64,000 bases of DNA. It comes from Dolomedes plantarius (Eukaryota > Arthropoda > Arachnida > Araneae > Dolomedidae). The position numbers and the translations under genes were made by a program. Location: contig OU015493.1 of the NCBI GenBank assembly GCA_907164885.2, forward strand, positions 217,442,459 to 217,506,458, given 5' to 3'. Below, piece by piece: positions 35,940 through 47,337 of this stretch. The stretch's first letter is position 1. The number at the start of each line of letters is the position of its first letter. Under the pieces are notes generated by a model that was not told the origin of the DNA, searched no databases, and was given only the letters and a program-made list of their open reading frames with translations.

Positions 35940-37266
35940 TAGAAGGTAGTCTTTTCAACCTCGATTCTACCGATGAATGTTTTTCGGCGGACATAGTCTA
36001 AAGTTGACTCTTTATTTTCGCCGTTTAGGTAATTAATAAATATCAGCACTAGTTTATTTTTTTTTTAAATTGAAATTATTATGCAACTCACAAACTGAGT
36101 CTGTTTTGGGGCTTCGATAGCGAAACTCTTCGAAGTACTGAAGCAGTGTTAGTGAGTGTGTGTTTCTACTTCCGGCCCGAGAATAGAAATACGGTGCTTC
36201 CTGTTGATCAGACGGGCATTACACAACCTAGCCGAGTCACTGAATCTCGCAAAATTTTCTTTTTATAGATTTATCTCGTTAAATTAAATGTTGTACGTGC
36301 AGTGATATCTGCTCTTAAGCAAACCCATCACGAAATACAAATTCTGCTTTGCGTTAATAAAATGGATCATACTTATGTAATGACGAATGATTATTATTCG
36401 AAACATATTGAGACGGAATAATGATTACGAACCTTATTCAGTAATAAAGGACAGAGAGCTCTGTATGATAAAAAGTTTGAAATCTTTTTTTTGGTGGTTG
36501 TTGTTGTTATTATCTTCTCTTTTTTTTCTTCTTCGCCATTTTGCGCTCATTTGACAAATCAAAACTCAAAATATCTCATAGTCATCATCATTTGGAGCAA
36601 CTAAGATTTTGAACAAACTCTCTACTGAGTTTTCTCGTCCTGAATTTCTTGAAGGAGTCTTTTATCATGTGAACGCGTACTTTTACAGTTTCCCTTTAAA
36701 AATAGGCTCTTAATATTATAGCAGCGATCCAATTATATACTACGAGAAGGATCCGTATTCTATGAACGTAAAAGCAATGCATCAGCGATATATCGAAAGG
36801 ATTTTGTTCCTATCGATCAATAAACCATCGCACGACTGTTTGACGAGTACTTCATTTGCATTGATTTCCTAAAAAAAACCTTTATTTCCCTTAAAAAACA
36901 AAACTTTTTTTTAAATATTCGAATACCATTGGAAGAGATTTTTTTAAACCATTTCAGATTTTTTTTTCTGATCTCTCATAGATGATTATATGTGGTTTGA
37001 AACTTCTAAAAAACATAAATAAAATGTGTCACTATAAAAAAAAACAAGAAAGAAATCGAAGAAACTGGAGAAGAAAAACATAGATACTCAAAATGAAACA
37101 AATTAGGTAATTCATAATTCTCCACAGCCCCCCTCGGCTTACGCGTATCGGCCAAAATTTTTTGAAGACCAGCCTTGCGATAGCAATCCTGTCGGACCAA
37201 TTCTGACCCGCAGGGCCAATGCTACCATAAAATAAACAATTTTCCTAATTAAGCAGTTAATTTTTA
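35940..37266. other. Unassigned intron 2 sequence
   Basis: No gene or paired ends identified. Confidence 0.4.
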
Positions 37267-37737
37267 GGGGGACCAGGACAAAAAATTGTTCGAATTTTCG
37301 AAAAAAAAAATATTGCATTAAAATTTTTTATGTTCTTTTACGCTTAAAATGACGTTTAAATCATGTTTCTATCTTAATTAGAACAGGATAAATTAATATT
37401 TTTTTTGCAACATTCTAATAATAGCCAATTGTTGTTTAAACCTGTAAGTGCGTTTTTCTGTATGATGGGTTTTTCCCACCTTTAAATTGTTAAGATGGAC
37501 AAAAGACATCTTTAAATTGTTAATTTCTCGTCTTTAAATTGTTACAAGTCAAAAACAGTTAAAGATAAATGATTGAAACTTGGAACATGTCTTTTTCAAC
37601 TATTTTACTTTAATTTTGATTCAGCAAATTTGAAAAAATATTTACATAATTTTTTTTGTAATTTTTAATCTAAATATTTTTAATTTCTTTAAAAATTAAT
37701 ATTTAAAAAAATCTGAATCAAAATTAAAACTTATATA

Positions 37738-39150
37738 CACTCATGGACAAAAAAATTAGCGCACCAAGAAGGAGTCGTCAAAATGAAACGAAATTTTACA
37801 TACGTAATGACTACTTTGATATAAGTAAATGATAAGAAAATCAAAGAAAAAGGATAATTTATTTCAGAGAAAAAGGCAAAAGAACGGAGGAGTTAATACT
37901 CCGTTGGACCCCCTCTAGCGCGAATGCACCATGCGATACGATCGGGCATTGAGTCATACAAGTTCTGTATGATGTCTTGAGACATTTCGTTCCATATTTG
38001 CTGTAACCTTGCCTCTAGTTCGTTCAAACTCGTGGAATGCCCAACTCGTCGTCCCAAATGATCCCAAATATGCTCGATTGGAGACAAATCTGGGGATCGG
38101 GCAGACCAAGGAAGGGTAGTAACAGTGCGGAGACAGTCTTGTGACACCCTTGCCGTATGAGGCCGAGCATTGTCTTGTTGAAAAATGGTTCCTAGGAGCC
38201 GTTGCATGAGTGGCAACACATGTGGTTGCAGGATTTCATGAACATACCGCTGGGCTGTCATGGTGCCGCGGAACAATACTAGGGGTGACCGTGTATTGTA
38301 GGCAATGACACCCCATACCATCACACCAGCTGTGGGAGCGATGTGTCGCTGTACAGCAAAGGCAGGATTGAAGCGTTCACCACGGGCTCTCCACACACGA
38401 ACACGATTGTCATCACTGCCGAGATTGAATCTGGATTCGTCGCTAAAGACGACCTGGTTCCATTCCGCTGCAGTCCAGTTTCCTCGTGCGCGGCAAAACT
38501 CCAAACGGAGGCGTCGATGGGTGGGCGTCAAGGGCAGCACACGTAATGGGCGCCGCGATACCAACTTTCCTTCAGCCAGGCGCCTTCGTATGGTTCGAGA
38601 AGACACAGAGGCCCCTAGTAAAGGTGCTACCTGTGCCTGGATGGCGGCCGATGAAGCAGTTGGCTGTACGCGTGCATTTCTTACGATGTGGCGGTCTTCT
38701 CGACGACTGGTCTGTCGAGGGCGTCCACAGCCTGGTCTTCGTGTACATGACATCTCTCGGGTCCACTGGTCCCAACACCCCCTCACAACACAATCAGAGC
38801 GGCCTAATTGACGAGCTACTCGCCTAGCTGACCACCCAGCTTCCATCATCCCGACGATTCTCCCCCTCTCAAACTGCGACAACTGCTTATATTGTCTTCG
38901 AACACGGCGTAATGGCATGTCTATCTCAGCTCTTCCTTTCTAAATGATTCAGCACACTCAAACAAGCTTTGGTTACCTGTTTTATACTCCACAGAGTACG
39001 ATGTTCAACGCCCTCTACCGGCTATACGTAATGCGCAATCACGCTGCATTTCTAATCATTTGCATATCTCCCCGACATGTACCTTCATTGCACGTTTCGT
39101 TACGATCCCGCAATTATTTCTTGGTGCGCTAATTTTTTTGTCCATGAGTG
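37738..39150 (-). mobile_element. Apparently intact Tc1-like transposon
   Basis: 1413 bp with TA target duplication (37736-37737, 39151-39152) and perfect 33-bp inverted repeats beginning CACTCATGGACAAAAAAATT. A single uninterrupted transposase gene fills the minus strand. Identical termini, an open gene and a clean footprint point to recent insertion. GC is clearly higher than in the AT-rich host element. Confidence 0.93.
37893..38918 (-). CDS. Tc1-like transposase, 341 aa, intact
   Basis: Full-length frame starting MPLRRVRRQYKQLSQFERGR and ending RARGGPTEY. An N-terminal paired-type helix-turn-helix covers roughly residues 10-60 (GRIVGMMEAGWSARRVARQL), followed by a basic GRPR hook (GCGRPRQT). 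The catalytic triad is visible: VVFSDESRFNL, FQQDNARPHTARV and SPDLSPIEHIWDHLG. By my count 32 residues lie between the second Asp and the Glu, two fewer than in classical Tc1. That spacing matches an arthropod and spider subgroup I recall. It would cut at TA sites and move the element. No stops or shifts. Start chosen as the only ATG before the HTH. Confidence 0.95.
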   Translation of the reverse strand: MPLRRVRRQYKQLSQFERGRIVGMMEAGWSARRVARQLGRSDCVVRGCWDQWTREMSCTRRPGCGRPRQTSRREDRHIVRNARVQPTASSAAIQAQVAPLLGASVSSRTIRRRLAEGKLVSRRPLRVLPLTPTHRRLRLEFCRARGNWTAAEWNQVVFSDESRFNLGSDDNRVRVWRARGERFNPAFAVQRHIAPTAGVMVWGVIAYNTRSPLVLFRGTMTAQRYVHEILQPHVLPLMQRLLGTIFQQDNARPHTARVSQDCLRTVTTLPWSARSPDLSPIEHIWDHLGRRVGHSTSLNELEARLQQIWNEMSQDIIQNLYDSMPDRIAWCIRARGGPTEY

Positions 39151-39789
39151 TATTTCTGTTTAATTAAATGAAAAAATTTTGAAATTCGACAAATAATATT
39201 TCGAGTTATAACGATTTTAAATTACTCCACTTTTATTAAAAATTTAAAATTTTTAAATTTTTAAAAACTTTTTGAGAAATTTTATGATGTAATTTTGTTT
39301 ACAAATTATATGGTTGACCATCACAGAAAAAATCAAAATTTTAACTCAATAAATAAAAAAATTTTTAAATGTGTACCGGACCCCCTTAAACAAAGTTAGA
39401 TTAGTTAAACAACGCCAAATATAAGGCAAATAATTTAGCGAAAACTCTCCCTGTCTCTATATGTCCTTAGTCCCTTTTTTATTTAAAAAAAAATATGTTA
39501 CAAATTAGCAATTACAACTTGTATTTGAGAATACATGTTTAAATAATTTTGTTATCATATTCTTTTTCCCTTGCAAATTATGATACAGGTGCAGAAGAAA
39601 TCTTGTAGATACAGTTGCATAGTCCAGGCACATAAGGTCGTATATGTCAGGCGACACATCCTTACTGACACTAACATAGCAATTCTTAGTGCAAATATTA
39701 TTTAGCTCTCCGTTACTGTTATACCCAAGTCAAGTAAACCGCATTTACTATAGCAATTAATTCAACTATCGTTGAATAGTACATTACAG

Positions 39790-40600
39790 AAGAGCTCCGC
39801 AACCTTTTATCTTCCACGGCACAAGAACGTTTTTTTTTTCGATAATTCCGCGGCACACCACAAGAAAAAGCTTGCAAATATATAAATTACAATAAATACG
39901 TATATGTTTTTATTAGATAAAAAAAAAACACAACAAAATAGCTCTATGTGTCAAGATAATTATAATCATTTAAGTTTTATATAAATCATTTTGAACTGTA
40001 CACCAACACAAGAACAAAAATATAAAATTATAGTTTACAAGTAAAAAAAAATTCTCTTTAAATATTTATATTAAAATTTGTTTTTTGGTATTTACTTAAG
40101 CCTAATAAATCAAAGTTACTTTAAACATAACTAATTTATTAATGAGATATTTGATAAATGTGCGTTTTATATTTGGCTCTATAATAGAAAGAGCTACAGT
40201 TCATGGTCAAGGCCCTTTAAATATGATCGTTCGACATTTTCAATTAGAACCAGTTTCGAAAAACTTTGTTCGCATAAGTATGTCGTAGAGAATGGGAGCA
40301 AAATTTCAAATGGCCTTGTCAGAAATTTGTGGATATTCTTTCTTAACTGAAATCCAGAAATAGGACGCTCGAGCATACTATACAATGTATGGCTAACAAC
40401 ATTTTTTTATTTTGTGTATAATTTCTACCCAGAAAAATTACATATTAACAAAAAGTTAGAGAAATATTTTACTTAGAAAAATTTCTATTTAATGCGGTGG
40501 TTAATTTTTTTATTATCATAATCGATAAAATCACCGCGGCACAGTCAAGATCACCTCGCGGCACACTAGTGTGCCACGGCACAGCGGTTGCGGAGCACTG
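39790..40600 (-). mobile_element. hAT element with transposase remnant, 8-bp TSD
   Basis: 811 bp with CATTACAG at 39782-39789 and 40601-40608. Ends AAGAGCTCCGCAACC and CAGTGCTCCGCAACC are inverted repeats with two mismatches. Subterminal GGCACA words occur near both ends. Confidence 0.88.
40194..40385 (-). pseudogene. hAT transposase C-terminal (dimerisation) fragment
   Basis: Reads FEILLPFSTTYLCEQSFSKL and VLIENVERSYLKG, matching the hATC motif of ZBED/SCAND3-like hAT transposases, where LPFxTTYLCExxFS is diagnostic. Catalytic parts upstream are gone. Confidence 0.75.
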
Positions 40601-40608
40601 CATTACAG

Positions 40609-41579
40609 AATAAATACAAATCGTATGGCACGTTACAGGATAAATACAGATCACATACTCAAGGAACCAGTCCATTCCAAAATTACATTTATATCGATGC
40701 ATAAACCATTTGACATTAGTTTTCAATTGTTATAATTAGTCGACTATTTTTTTACTACAAAAACTAATCATGCTAGTCAACAATTACTGGGCATGGTAGG
40801 CATACTAAGCTTACTTTCACCACACTGTTAAACGACAGAAATTATGATTATACATAACATTCATTGTTTATCCTTTTAAATTACAGTTTCAAAACACTAT
40901 AACGTTTGTACATATTCATTACCAATTTAACACTGACGTAAATTTCAGTTAATTCAATATTAACTGTACAATCAAACTGCAGAACCCTAAATTGTCCCTT
41001 TGAAGTCACTTTTGGGCACTTTAATGAATATCATATTACTAACTCATTAGAAACACACTAAATTCTAGAGATGCTTTTATATGTTGTTTAACTGTATGTG
41101 ATTTTTCTCCCCTTCATATCTTTTTTTTATCAGCCAGTAGTTATTTTTTACTTATTTATTTATTTTTTATTTAACCATTTTTATTTTAGTCTTCTCTGTT
41201 TTATTTCCTAGAACACCAGCCAGGCCCGAAGTACAGAGCGAAACCCCTGGGTCAACCATTTCTTACTATTTGTCTTAACTTTTAATTTATTCTTTAACCT
41301 ATTATTATTAGTTATTCTGTTTTACTATATATGCCTTATAATACTATGGCTTAAATTTATCAGTTAACTTTTGTTTGCGTAACCAAGATTCATGTATTAT
41401 ATTGTAAATAATTTTTACAACACACTTCGATCATTAACTACACCGAAACCGTTGCAATAAATATTAATTAAATTATTTCCATACTGAGCTAAGCACCTCC
41501 ACTAGCCCGCAGAAACTCATCAACTCCCCATTGGAATTAAATACTTAAAATGGACTTTTAAAATGGCTGGGGTTTTACT
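40609..41579. other. Unassigned intron 2 sequence
   Basis: AT-rich; no supported feature. Confidence 0.4.
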
Positions 41580-41583
41580 TTAA

Positions 41584-42133
41584 GGCTGCTATGTACTAAG
41601 AAAAAAAATCGTATTTCTCTTTTCCTCTTCTTGCAGACTCTTGTGGTGGGAGGAGTCCAGTCGACAGTTCGAGAATTCCACCCCCTTAGGATTGACATTT
41701 TGAGGGATTGTAATGGCTCTCTCTCTATAGGGGGGGTTGAGCGCTGCCCCCAATTTTTGATTTAAAATATATTTTTGTCAACTATTTACAGGTACATAAA
41801 TGCCGATAATCAAATGAAATTGGTATTGTCAGATAGCCCGAACTTTTCTGCAAAGCGCTACGGGATTTATTTTATAAATTTCGTCCTCCGAAGGAATTTA
41901 CGAGCGTTTAAAACACACCATACCAGATTTTTCTCCGAATAATTTAAATTTTAAAATATTAATTGCATTTTTTTTAAACGAAAAATGTACACAAATGTGA
42001 AATTTCTTTCTCTATGACGGAGTACAATTTTTTAAAATAAATCTTTGAATCCAAGTCTGCAATCCGTGGACACATTTTCTCCATAGGTTAACATTGAGGT
42101 GAGCGAATCCAATGGGGTTAGTACATAGCAGCC
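41584..42133. mobile_element. TTAA-flanked MITE family H
   Basis: 550 bp, TTAA at 41580-41583 and 42134-42137, ends GGCTGCTATGTACTAA and inverse TTAGTACATAGCAGCC (perfect 16 bp over this stretch). A fragment of its right end, around AGGTTAACATTGAG and GAGCGAATCCAAT, recurs at about 16911-16945. Confidence 0.85.
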
Positions 42134-42323
42134 TTAAGCTATGCTTTCCAGAAACGAATTGACTGAATCACAAACTTCTATATAATAAGTGGTCTTAATA
42201 TAATATGTATAGAATTATTTATGTGACTAACTCACGCGATTATGATACATCCTTTTTTACGATAAAGATTAAATTCAGGAATAAAGATAATTTCCCTTTA
42301 AAATTTATTACGATATCGTTTAT

Positions 42324-42750
42324 TACCATATTTTTATTAACTTGCTTTCTTATTTGTGTGTGTGTTTGTCCGGTAAAAATCTTGCAATCGATTTTTAACT
42401 AACTTCCCGACTACCTAGACATTTGAAACTTTTAGAATAGCTCAGAACACGATGACAATGCATTTTTTTTTATACTTTTAGCCATCTTTAAGCAGATTTT
42501 TACCATGATTTTATTATTTTCAGTTAATTTTGTTTTGTAGACTGGTGCAGCCATCTACTGGCCGGGACGGGAACGAAAAGTTAAACGCAAGTTAACTTCC
42601 AATTAACTTCATTTTCTTTCAAGCTGATGGGATAATTCATCAAAAAATTTTTTAAAGTATTTATTAATACATAAAATTGTCAAGTTTATATGATTGAACA
42701 TAAAATGTAAAAACATGGTATATAGAAAGTTCTTTTTATCTTGTAATTAT
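42324..42750 (+). repeat. Repeat family R, copy 4
   Basis: Ends 73 bases from the 3' end of exon 2 of the transporter. It is antisense to the gene, as are all copies. Confidence 0.8.
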
Positions 42751-42823
42751 TACTGTTTATCTTCTAACATTTTAATGGCCGTAGGAATCTCTTTTTCAAA
42801 CTGTTTTATTCATTGCGACTTAC

Positions 42824-42967
42824 CGGCCATAATTCCGTAGGTGACCATGAGGAAATCGACGCTGGGTGCGAATGTACTGAGAAGGAATGCGATGCATGAT
42901 ATGATGCTGCCTGATATGGTCACCCAACGACATCCAAATTTATTCGTCAGAGCACTCACCACAGGAC
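42824..42967 (-). CDS. MCT-like transporter exon 2 (TM2 end to TM4)
   Basis: 144 bases, phase 1 in and out, encoding about residues 112-160. Acceptor CCTCAACTAG|GTCCTG and donor GGCCG|GTAAGT fit consensus. The peptide starts [18 protein letters not shown] and contains the end of TM2, the conserved basic loop (NKFGCR) and TM3 and TM4 helices. Joining exon 1 to exon 2 gives [16 protein letters not shown], a typical MCT sequence, which supports the junction. There are no stops or frame breaks. Confidence 0.9.
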
Positions 42968-43288
42968 CTAGTTGAGGAAAAATAATTAAATAATACTCAA
43001 CCATCCAATTGAGGCATCTGTAAAAGACATTTTGTTACAGGTTCATCTTGCATCTAAGTGGGGGGCTATCCTGGAATATCCCTCAATTTTATAGAATCTG
43101 CAAATGGACACTTTTCATTTGCAAGGTAACAGAACAGATACATTTGATACCCGCTAACACAACTTTCAACAGTTATGAGAACTAGTATGCTAATACTTTG
43201 AACTAAACTCATGGCGCAACAGTGGACCAAGGCCGGCGGTGCCCATCTCCGCTTTCTTGACCGTGGGCTTAGGGTACCATACAGCATG

Positions 43289-43472
43289 AGGTAAATGCAC
43301 CTATAATGGGCCATGCCCCTATAATGGGCCGCCTGTTAGAAATGTTGAGAAATTAAGGGTCTATCGTTAGTAGAAGGGGTGAGGGTCAATGGCTACTTGT
43401 AACCTTAATTTCTCGACATTTCTAAAAGACGGCCCATTATAAGGACATGGCCCATTATAGGTGCATTTACCT
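43289..43472. mobile_element. 184-bp MITE, near-perfect inverted repeats
   Basis: Ends AGGTAAATGCACCTATAATG and its inverse. Inside these, GAAATGTTGAGAAATTAAGG and its near-inverse extend the stem. Intron 1 of the transporter gene. Confidence 0.8.
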
Positions 43473-44658
43473 TACGTCTCAGTCAAGTGGTCAACCTGAC
43501 GTGGGACCCCCAGAGTTTAGTTCCCAAGCATGCTTGGTCCCCCACTCAAGGGATGAAAGGCAGATACGTTTGCCTTTCGATATTTCCCTCGTATACTTGA
43601 ATGTCATTCATCTTTCATTTTATCGGAACGTGGGTCTTACATTTCAATAAAAAAATTTCGTAATCGTACTTTGTAATTAAAAAAAAATCTGTTTGTGCAT
43701 TGACAAAACAGCCAAATTAATCAAGCTCATGTGTCTTTGGGTGGCTTTTTGACGTCCAATTGCCTGTGGAGCAGAGAACGCTGTTGTGTTCCCGAGCGAA
43801 TTTGGGGCCACATAAGAGCGCGAAACATCACGATAATTTTCACGATTGAAACAGGTCTTATTCCGAGCATCTGTTTCGATCTATAAAAGCAAACACGTGA
43901 CCAACACCCAGATTTATTCAGTTCAATAGATCCTGTAAACCCTTCAATACTTTTGGTAGTCAATTACATTAAAACTTCCTGTATAGGATTGAGCGTTTCC
44001 CCAGATCTAAAATATAAATCTATAAGTTAAAATAATGGTGGTTGAGACCTTCCTCTTTTCTGCTCATTTCGAGGTTTATCTTCGTGCGTCGGCGGACAAA
44101 AAGGCTTCTTTTCCAACAGTCCATTCATTTTTCATACAACAAATATGATATAACTGATTATTAATAAAAATTTTAAAGGCTAAACAAAAAAGGGAATATG
44201 GGATGTCGCTATCTTTTCGAGAAACAGAATGCTAGTGACTAATATATAAGTTTTCTCCTTTCAGTGCCAACACTTTACGGAACTCCTTTCCGGCGATGTT
44301 AAAATGGACACGACATTCGGCTAAGCCGCCGAATGATTCAGGGGAAATCATCCCAACTGTTATCGTACAACACAAGAATCTTCGGACGGCTATCGCTTTT
44401 GGTGCAGAAGTATCGACGTACTGACTAATGATATTTAGCTGCAAGTTGTCAAATCTTTTGCCACTGCAATATATAATGTGTAAATAACATTTTTATTAAA
44501 ATTCTCTATTAAATTTTACCTCAAAGCTACTTTGAAGTTCGAAGCATAAACTCATTCAAAAAGGAGAGTGAGGGTCTCTGGAAGTCAGGGTATGATCAGC
44601 TGCGGCATAACATAAACTCTCAACCATTCCCACAGATTCTAGAACAAGAATGAGTCTT
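43473..44658. other. Unassigned intron 1 sequence
   Basis: Contains a short palindrome CCAAGCATGCTTGG near 43523. Otherwise nothing recognised. Confidence 0.4.
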
Positions 44659-45016
44659 ATGGTTACTCCACACCAATGGCGACACCAAGGAAAGACAGAC
44701 ACATTTTGCCACCTGTCTCTGTGGCTGTCACAAAAGCCTTCAAACCTCAAGGAAGCGGGAGAGAAGAGGCAATTTATTTGCGCATGCGTATAAAAGTGTA
44801 TCGGTTCGGTCAGCGAGCGAGAGCCACAATCTTTCTATTTTGATTGGCTGTCGAGCAAGGCGGCAGGGACAAAAGCTGAACTTCCTGCACGACTTGAAAC
44901 CGCAGAGACAAGAGACGGAGACGAAGCGGGGGGGGGGGGATTTGTTTGTAATACGCATGCGGAACAACGAAGATACATGATTTTCGTCTCCGTCGCCGTT
45001 GGTGTGGAGTAAGCAT
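44659..45016. mobile_element. MITE family F copy 2
   Basis: 358 bp, ends GGTTACTCCACACCAATGG and its inverse ending TGGAGTAAGCAT. Relative to copy 1 it has an extra stretch with AGTGTATCGGTTCGGTCAGC and a 10-G run near 44930. The NRF1-like sites are degraded (TTGCGCATGCGTAT, ACGCATGCGGA). Confidence 0.8.
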
Positions 45017-45114
45017 TAGTGAGCAATTCAAATTATTCGCCAACTTCTCGCACGAAAACTTCCTCGGAAGACATTTTTGTTTGGTTATCCTCAGTCGGAG
45101 GAAACGAGCAATTA

Positions 45115-45330
45115 GTGCCTTTTACACGTACGTTCTTTCGCGAGTACTTGGAGCGAACGGATTGCGCGCACGCTCCAAGCACTCGCAAAAGAGCGTACGG
45201 GATTGCGCGCGGGATAACTTGCAGGACGCTCCAAAGCGGCGTTCCCTTCCTCTCCGACACCTTCACACGTGCACTCAATCGCGCGGGATCGTGGTTTCAC
45301 GCGGGAAAGAGCGTGCGTGTAAAAGTCCCT
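45115..45330. mobile_element. GC-rich palindromic MITE, family G copy 2
   Basis: About 216 bp, with CTTTTACACGTACGTTCTTT at the left and AAAGAGCGTGCGTGTAAAAG at the right. The internal palindrome differs from copy 1 (CTTGGAGCG and CGCTCCAAG). Lies 99 bases after F copy 2. Confidence 0.75.
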
Positions 45331-45826
45331 CTAAAAGGCGCACGTTTTTGCCTACTTTCAGTGCTCAGATCTGAAGAGATAAGTCTAACATTTTGTTGAC
45401 GTATCATTGTCTAAGAAGGTTCCCAAAATGTTTAGCAACAACGCAAAAAAATTGTAACTAAGTACAGTTTTTAAATGGTCTAGATTTGCTAAACATCAGT
45501 GGTGTTTTAAACTGTACAATGCCAACCGATTTGTAAACATGCGGAGAAAGGAACAGGTAACCTTACATCATTTTGCATCGGAAAGACGCTAACAGATCGA
45601 CCATTATCAAATGTTCAAGACCAGAAGGGCGGGATGGTCCATCTTTGAGATAATAATACCGAAGGAATTCAGATATGTTTGGCAGAACCTACGTCAAGAC
45701 GAATTCCACCTGGGAACAAACACAAACCCAACAAAAACATAACAGGTTCTCATAATGAAATGGTTTGTGACAATTGCAAAGAATGAAAAGCGCAGTGAGG
45801 AAGTAAGTATCTACGACATGCATTAC
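45331..45826. other. Intron 1 sequence next to exon 1 donor
   Basis: No feature seen beyond the donor at 45821-45826. Confidence 0.4.
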
Positions 45827-46160
45827 CAGCACTGAGGTAACAGCCACTCAACAGCGATCCGACCCAGGCAGTTTTTCCCTTGGGCGATTTATAATAGTCC
45901 ACAAAATGGATGAGGAATATTCCGAAACTGTAGGCGATGCCATCGACGACGACATTGCAGAAGAAAGAAGCTGCGACGATGACCCACCCCCATCCGCCGT
46001 CTGGGGGCTCCGGAATCCCTTCCCAAGGGTCCTCGTCTTCCTCTTGCTCGGCTTGTATGACTAGTGTGCAAGGAAGCTTCGGAGGAGCTGTGGTGAGCGA
46101 ACTCCAGACTTCGCCTTCGTCATCTTCAGCTTCTTCTTCTTCTTCGGGAACGCCTTTCAT
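45827..46160 (-). CDS. MCT-like transporter exon 1 (start codon, TM1, TM2 start)
   Basis: Encodes residues 1-111 plus one base. Residues 1-50 are strongly acidic (runs of Glu and Asp), as expected for a cytosolic N-terminus. The MCT TM1 signature DGGWGW is at about residues 54-59, followed by TM1 (about 57-86) and the start of TM2 (about 97-112). The exon ends in GCTG|GTAATG, phase 1. An acceptor TTTCCGCCAG|GAACG ends just before the chosen ATG (46158-46160), so the exon starts at 46165 with 5 untranslated bases. An upstream in-frame ATG at 46178 falls inside the inferred intron, so I rejected it. Family identity is by motif recognition. Confidence 0.88.
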
Positions 46161-46341
46161 CGTTCCTGGCGGAAACAAAGAAAACGGATTAGTTTTTAGC
46201 AGCGTTCGCTGGGGAAGGTATTCATTTTATGGCATTCGAGGGGAAATGAATGAGTCTACTAAAACGAGACTCTCGAGAAATGACCGATAAATAAATGCTC
46301 GGAGATATTAACCAGTAGTCGATGATTTCCTTATTATGAAA

Positions 46342-46413
46342 CTAGCTGAAAACCCGTGCTTCGCTATGGAGTACATTCAAATTAAATACAACGGTCAATG
46401 TATGCTATTAATG

Positions 46414-46486
<73 letters not shown>

Positions 46487-46515
46487 ATATATATATATAA
46501 ATATATATATTATGT

Positions 46516-46612
<97 letters not shown>

Positions 46613-46613
46613 A

Positions 46614-46646
<33 letters not shown>

Positions 46647-47337
46647 GTTATAATAAATACGATGATCAATGTATACAATTGATGTAAAAAAAGTCAAGAA
46701 AATATATTTATAAAGAAATAGTAAGAGATATTTTTATAGACAAAATAATTTAGAAGAAAATATTCAAATTAAATCTAATTGGACATACTAAAGAATATAG
46801 TACAGTTAATATAGTACAGTTTGAGGAACATAATATCTTTTACTGTATTTCAATATTTTTTTGGATAATGTCCAATCGTCTGCCGCATTAGCAAAAAAAA
46901 AATAAAATTTTTTTTTGTCTATTTAGTTGTTATGCACGCCACGATAAATTTATTTATTGTACCAGAAAAAGAAATCACGTGATCGGCATTTAATAAATTA
47001 AATTCTAAAAATGAATCTTTTAAAATTCACCAAATATCAGAAAATGGAGGTAAAGATTCGAAAAAGATCTCACTTTAAAGGAATTTTTACGATCTTTCTC
47101 GTGATATTAATTCCATAACCCCCAAATTACTATTTTAAATGCAAACTTAAAAAAAGTTACTAAAATGGCTTAAAAATTTAATTTTAAAAAATCTAAGAAG
47201 AATTTTTCAAAAATCTTTCTTAGTGCACCCCTACACTATAAGAAGAATCGCCATGCAAAATTTCAGCCCTTTAGGTCCAGCGATTTGGTCTGTGCGTTGT
47301 ATGTCAGTCAGTGACGGAACTGTTTTATATATATAGA
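46342..47337 (-). mobile_element. Helitron-like family B, copy 2
   Basis: On the minus strand it starts TCTATATATATAAAACAGTT and ends in CTAG before T. Contains a very long (TA)n tract with variants at about 46418-46645. The base before the 5' TC is G rather than A, so the 5' flank is imperfect. Confidence 0.8.

Larger units (their letters stand above)
37267..39385. mobile_element. TTAA element family A copy 2, split by a Tc1-like insert
   Basis: Right end GGACCCCC followed by TTAA (39386-39389). The left end GGGGGACCAGG is preceded by TTTA, a decayed TTAA. Inverted relative to the copy at 17957-19124. Removing the inserted transposon (37738-39150) and one TA leaves about 704 bp. Confidence 0.8.

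Noticed and set aside
38305..38827. Plus-strand open frames of up to 168 codons
   Set aside because: They are antisense shadows of the intact, GC-rich Tc1-like transposase gene on the minus strand.
42967..43004. Upstream ATG extension of exon 2
   Set aside because: The acceptor CTAG|GTCCTG and the phase-1 donor of exon 1 give the conserved [12 protein letters not shown] junction; the extension is intron.
46161..46178. ATG at 46178 as start of the transporter
   Set aside because: It lies inside the pyrimidine-rich acceptor region TTTCTTTGTTTCCGCCAG; the ATG at 46160 fits better.
46395..46697. Open frames of alternating Tyr and Ile
   Set aside because: Translations of a (TA)n microsatellite, also seen at 3946, 51385 and 57263.
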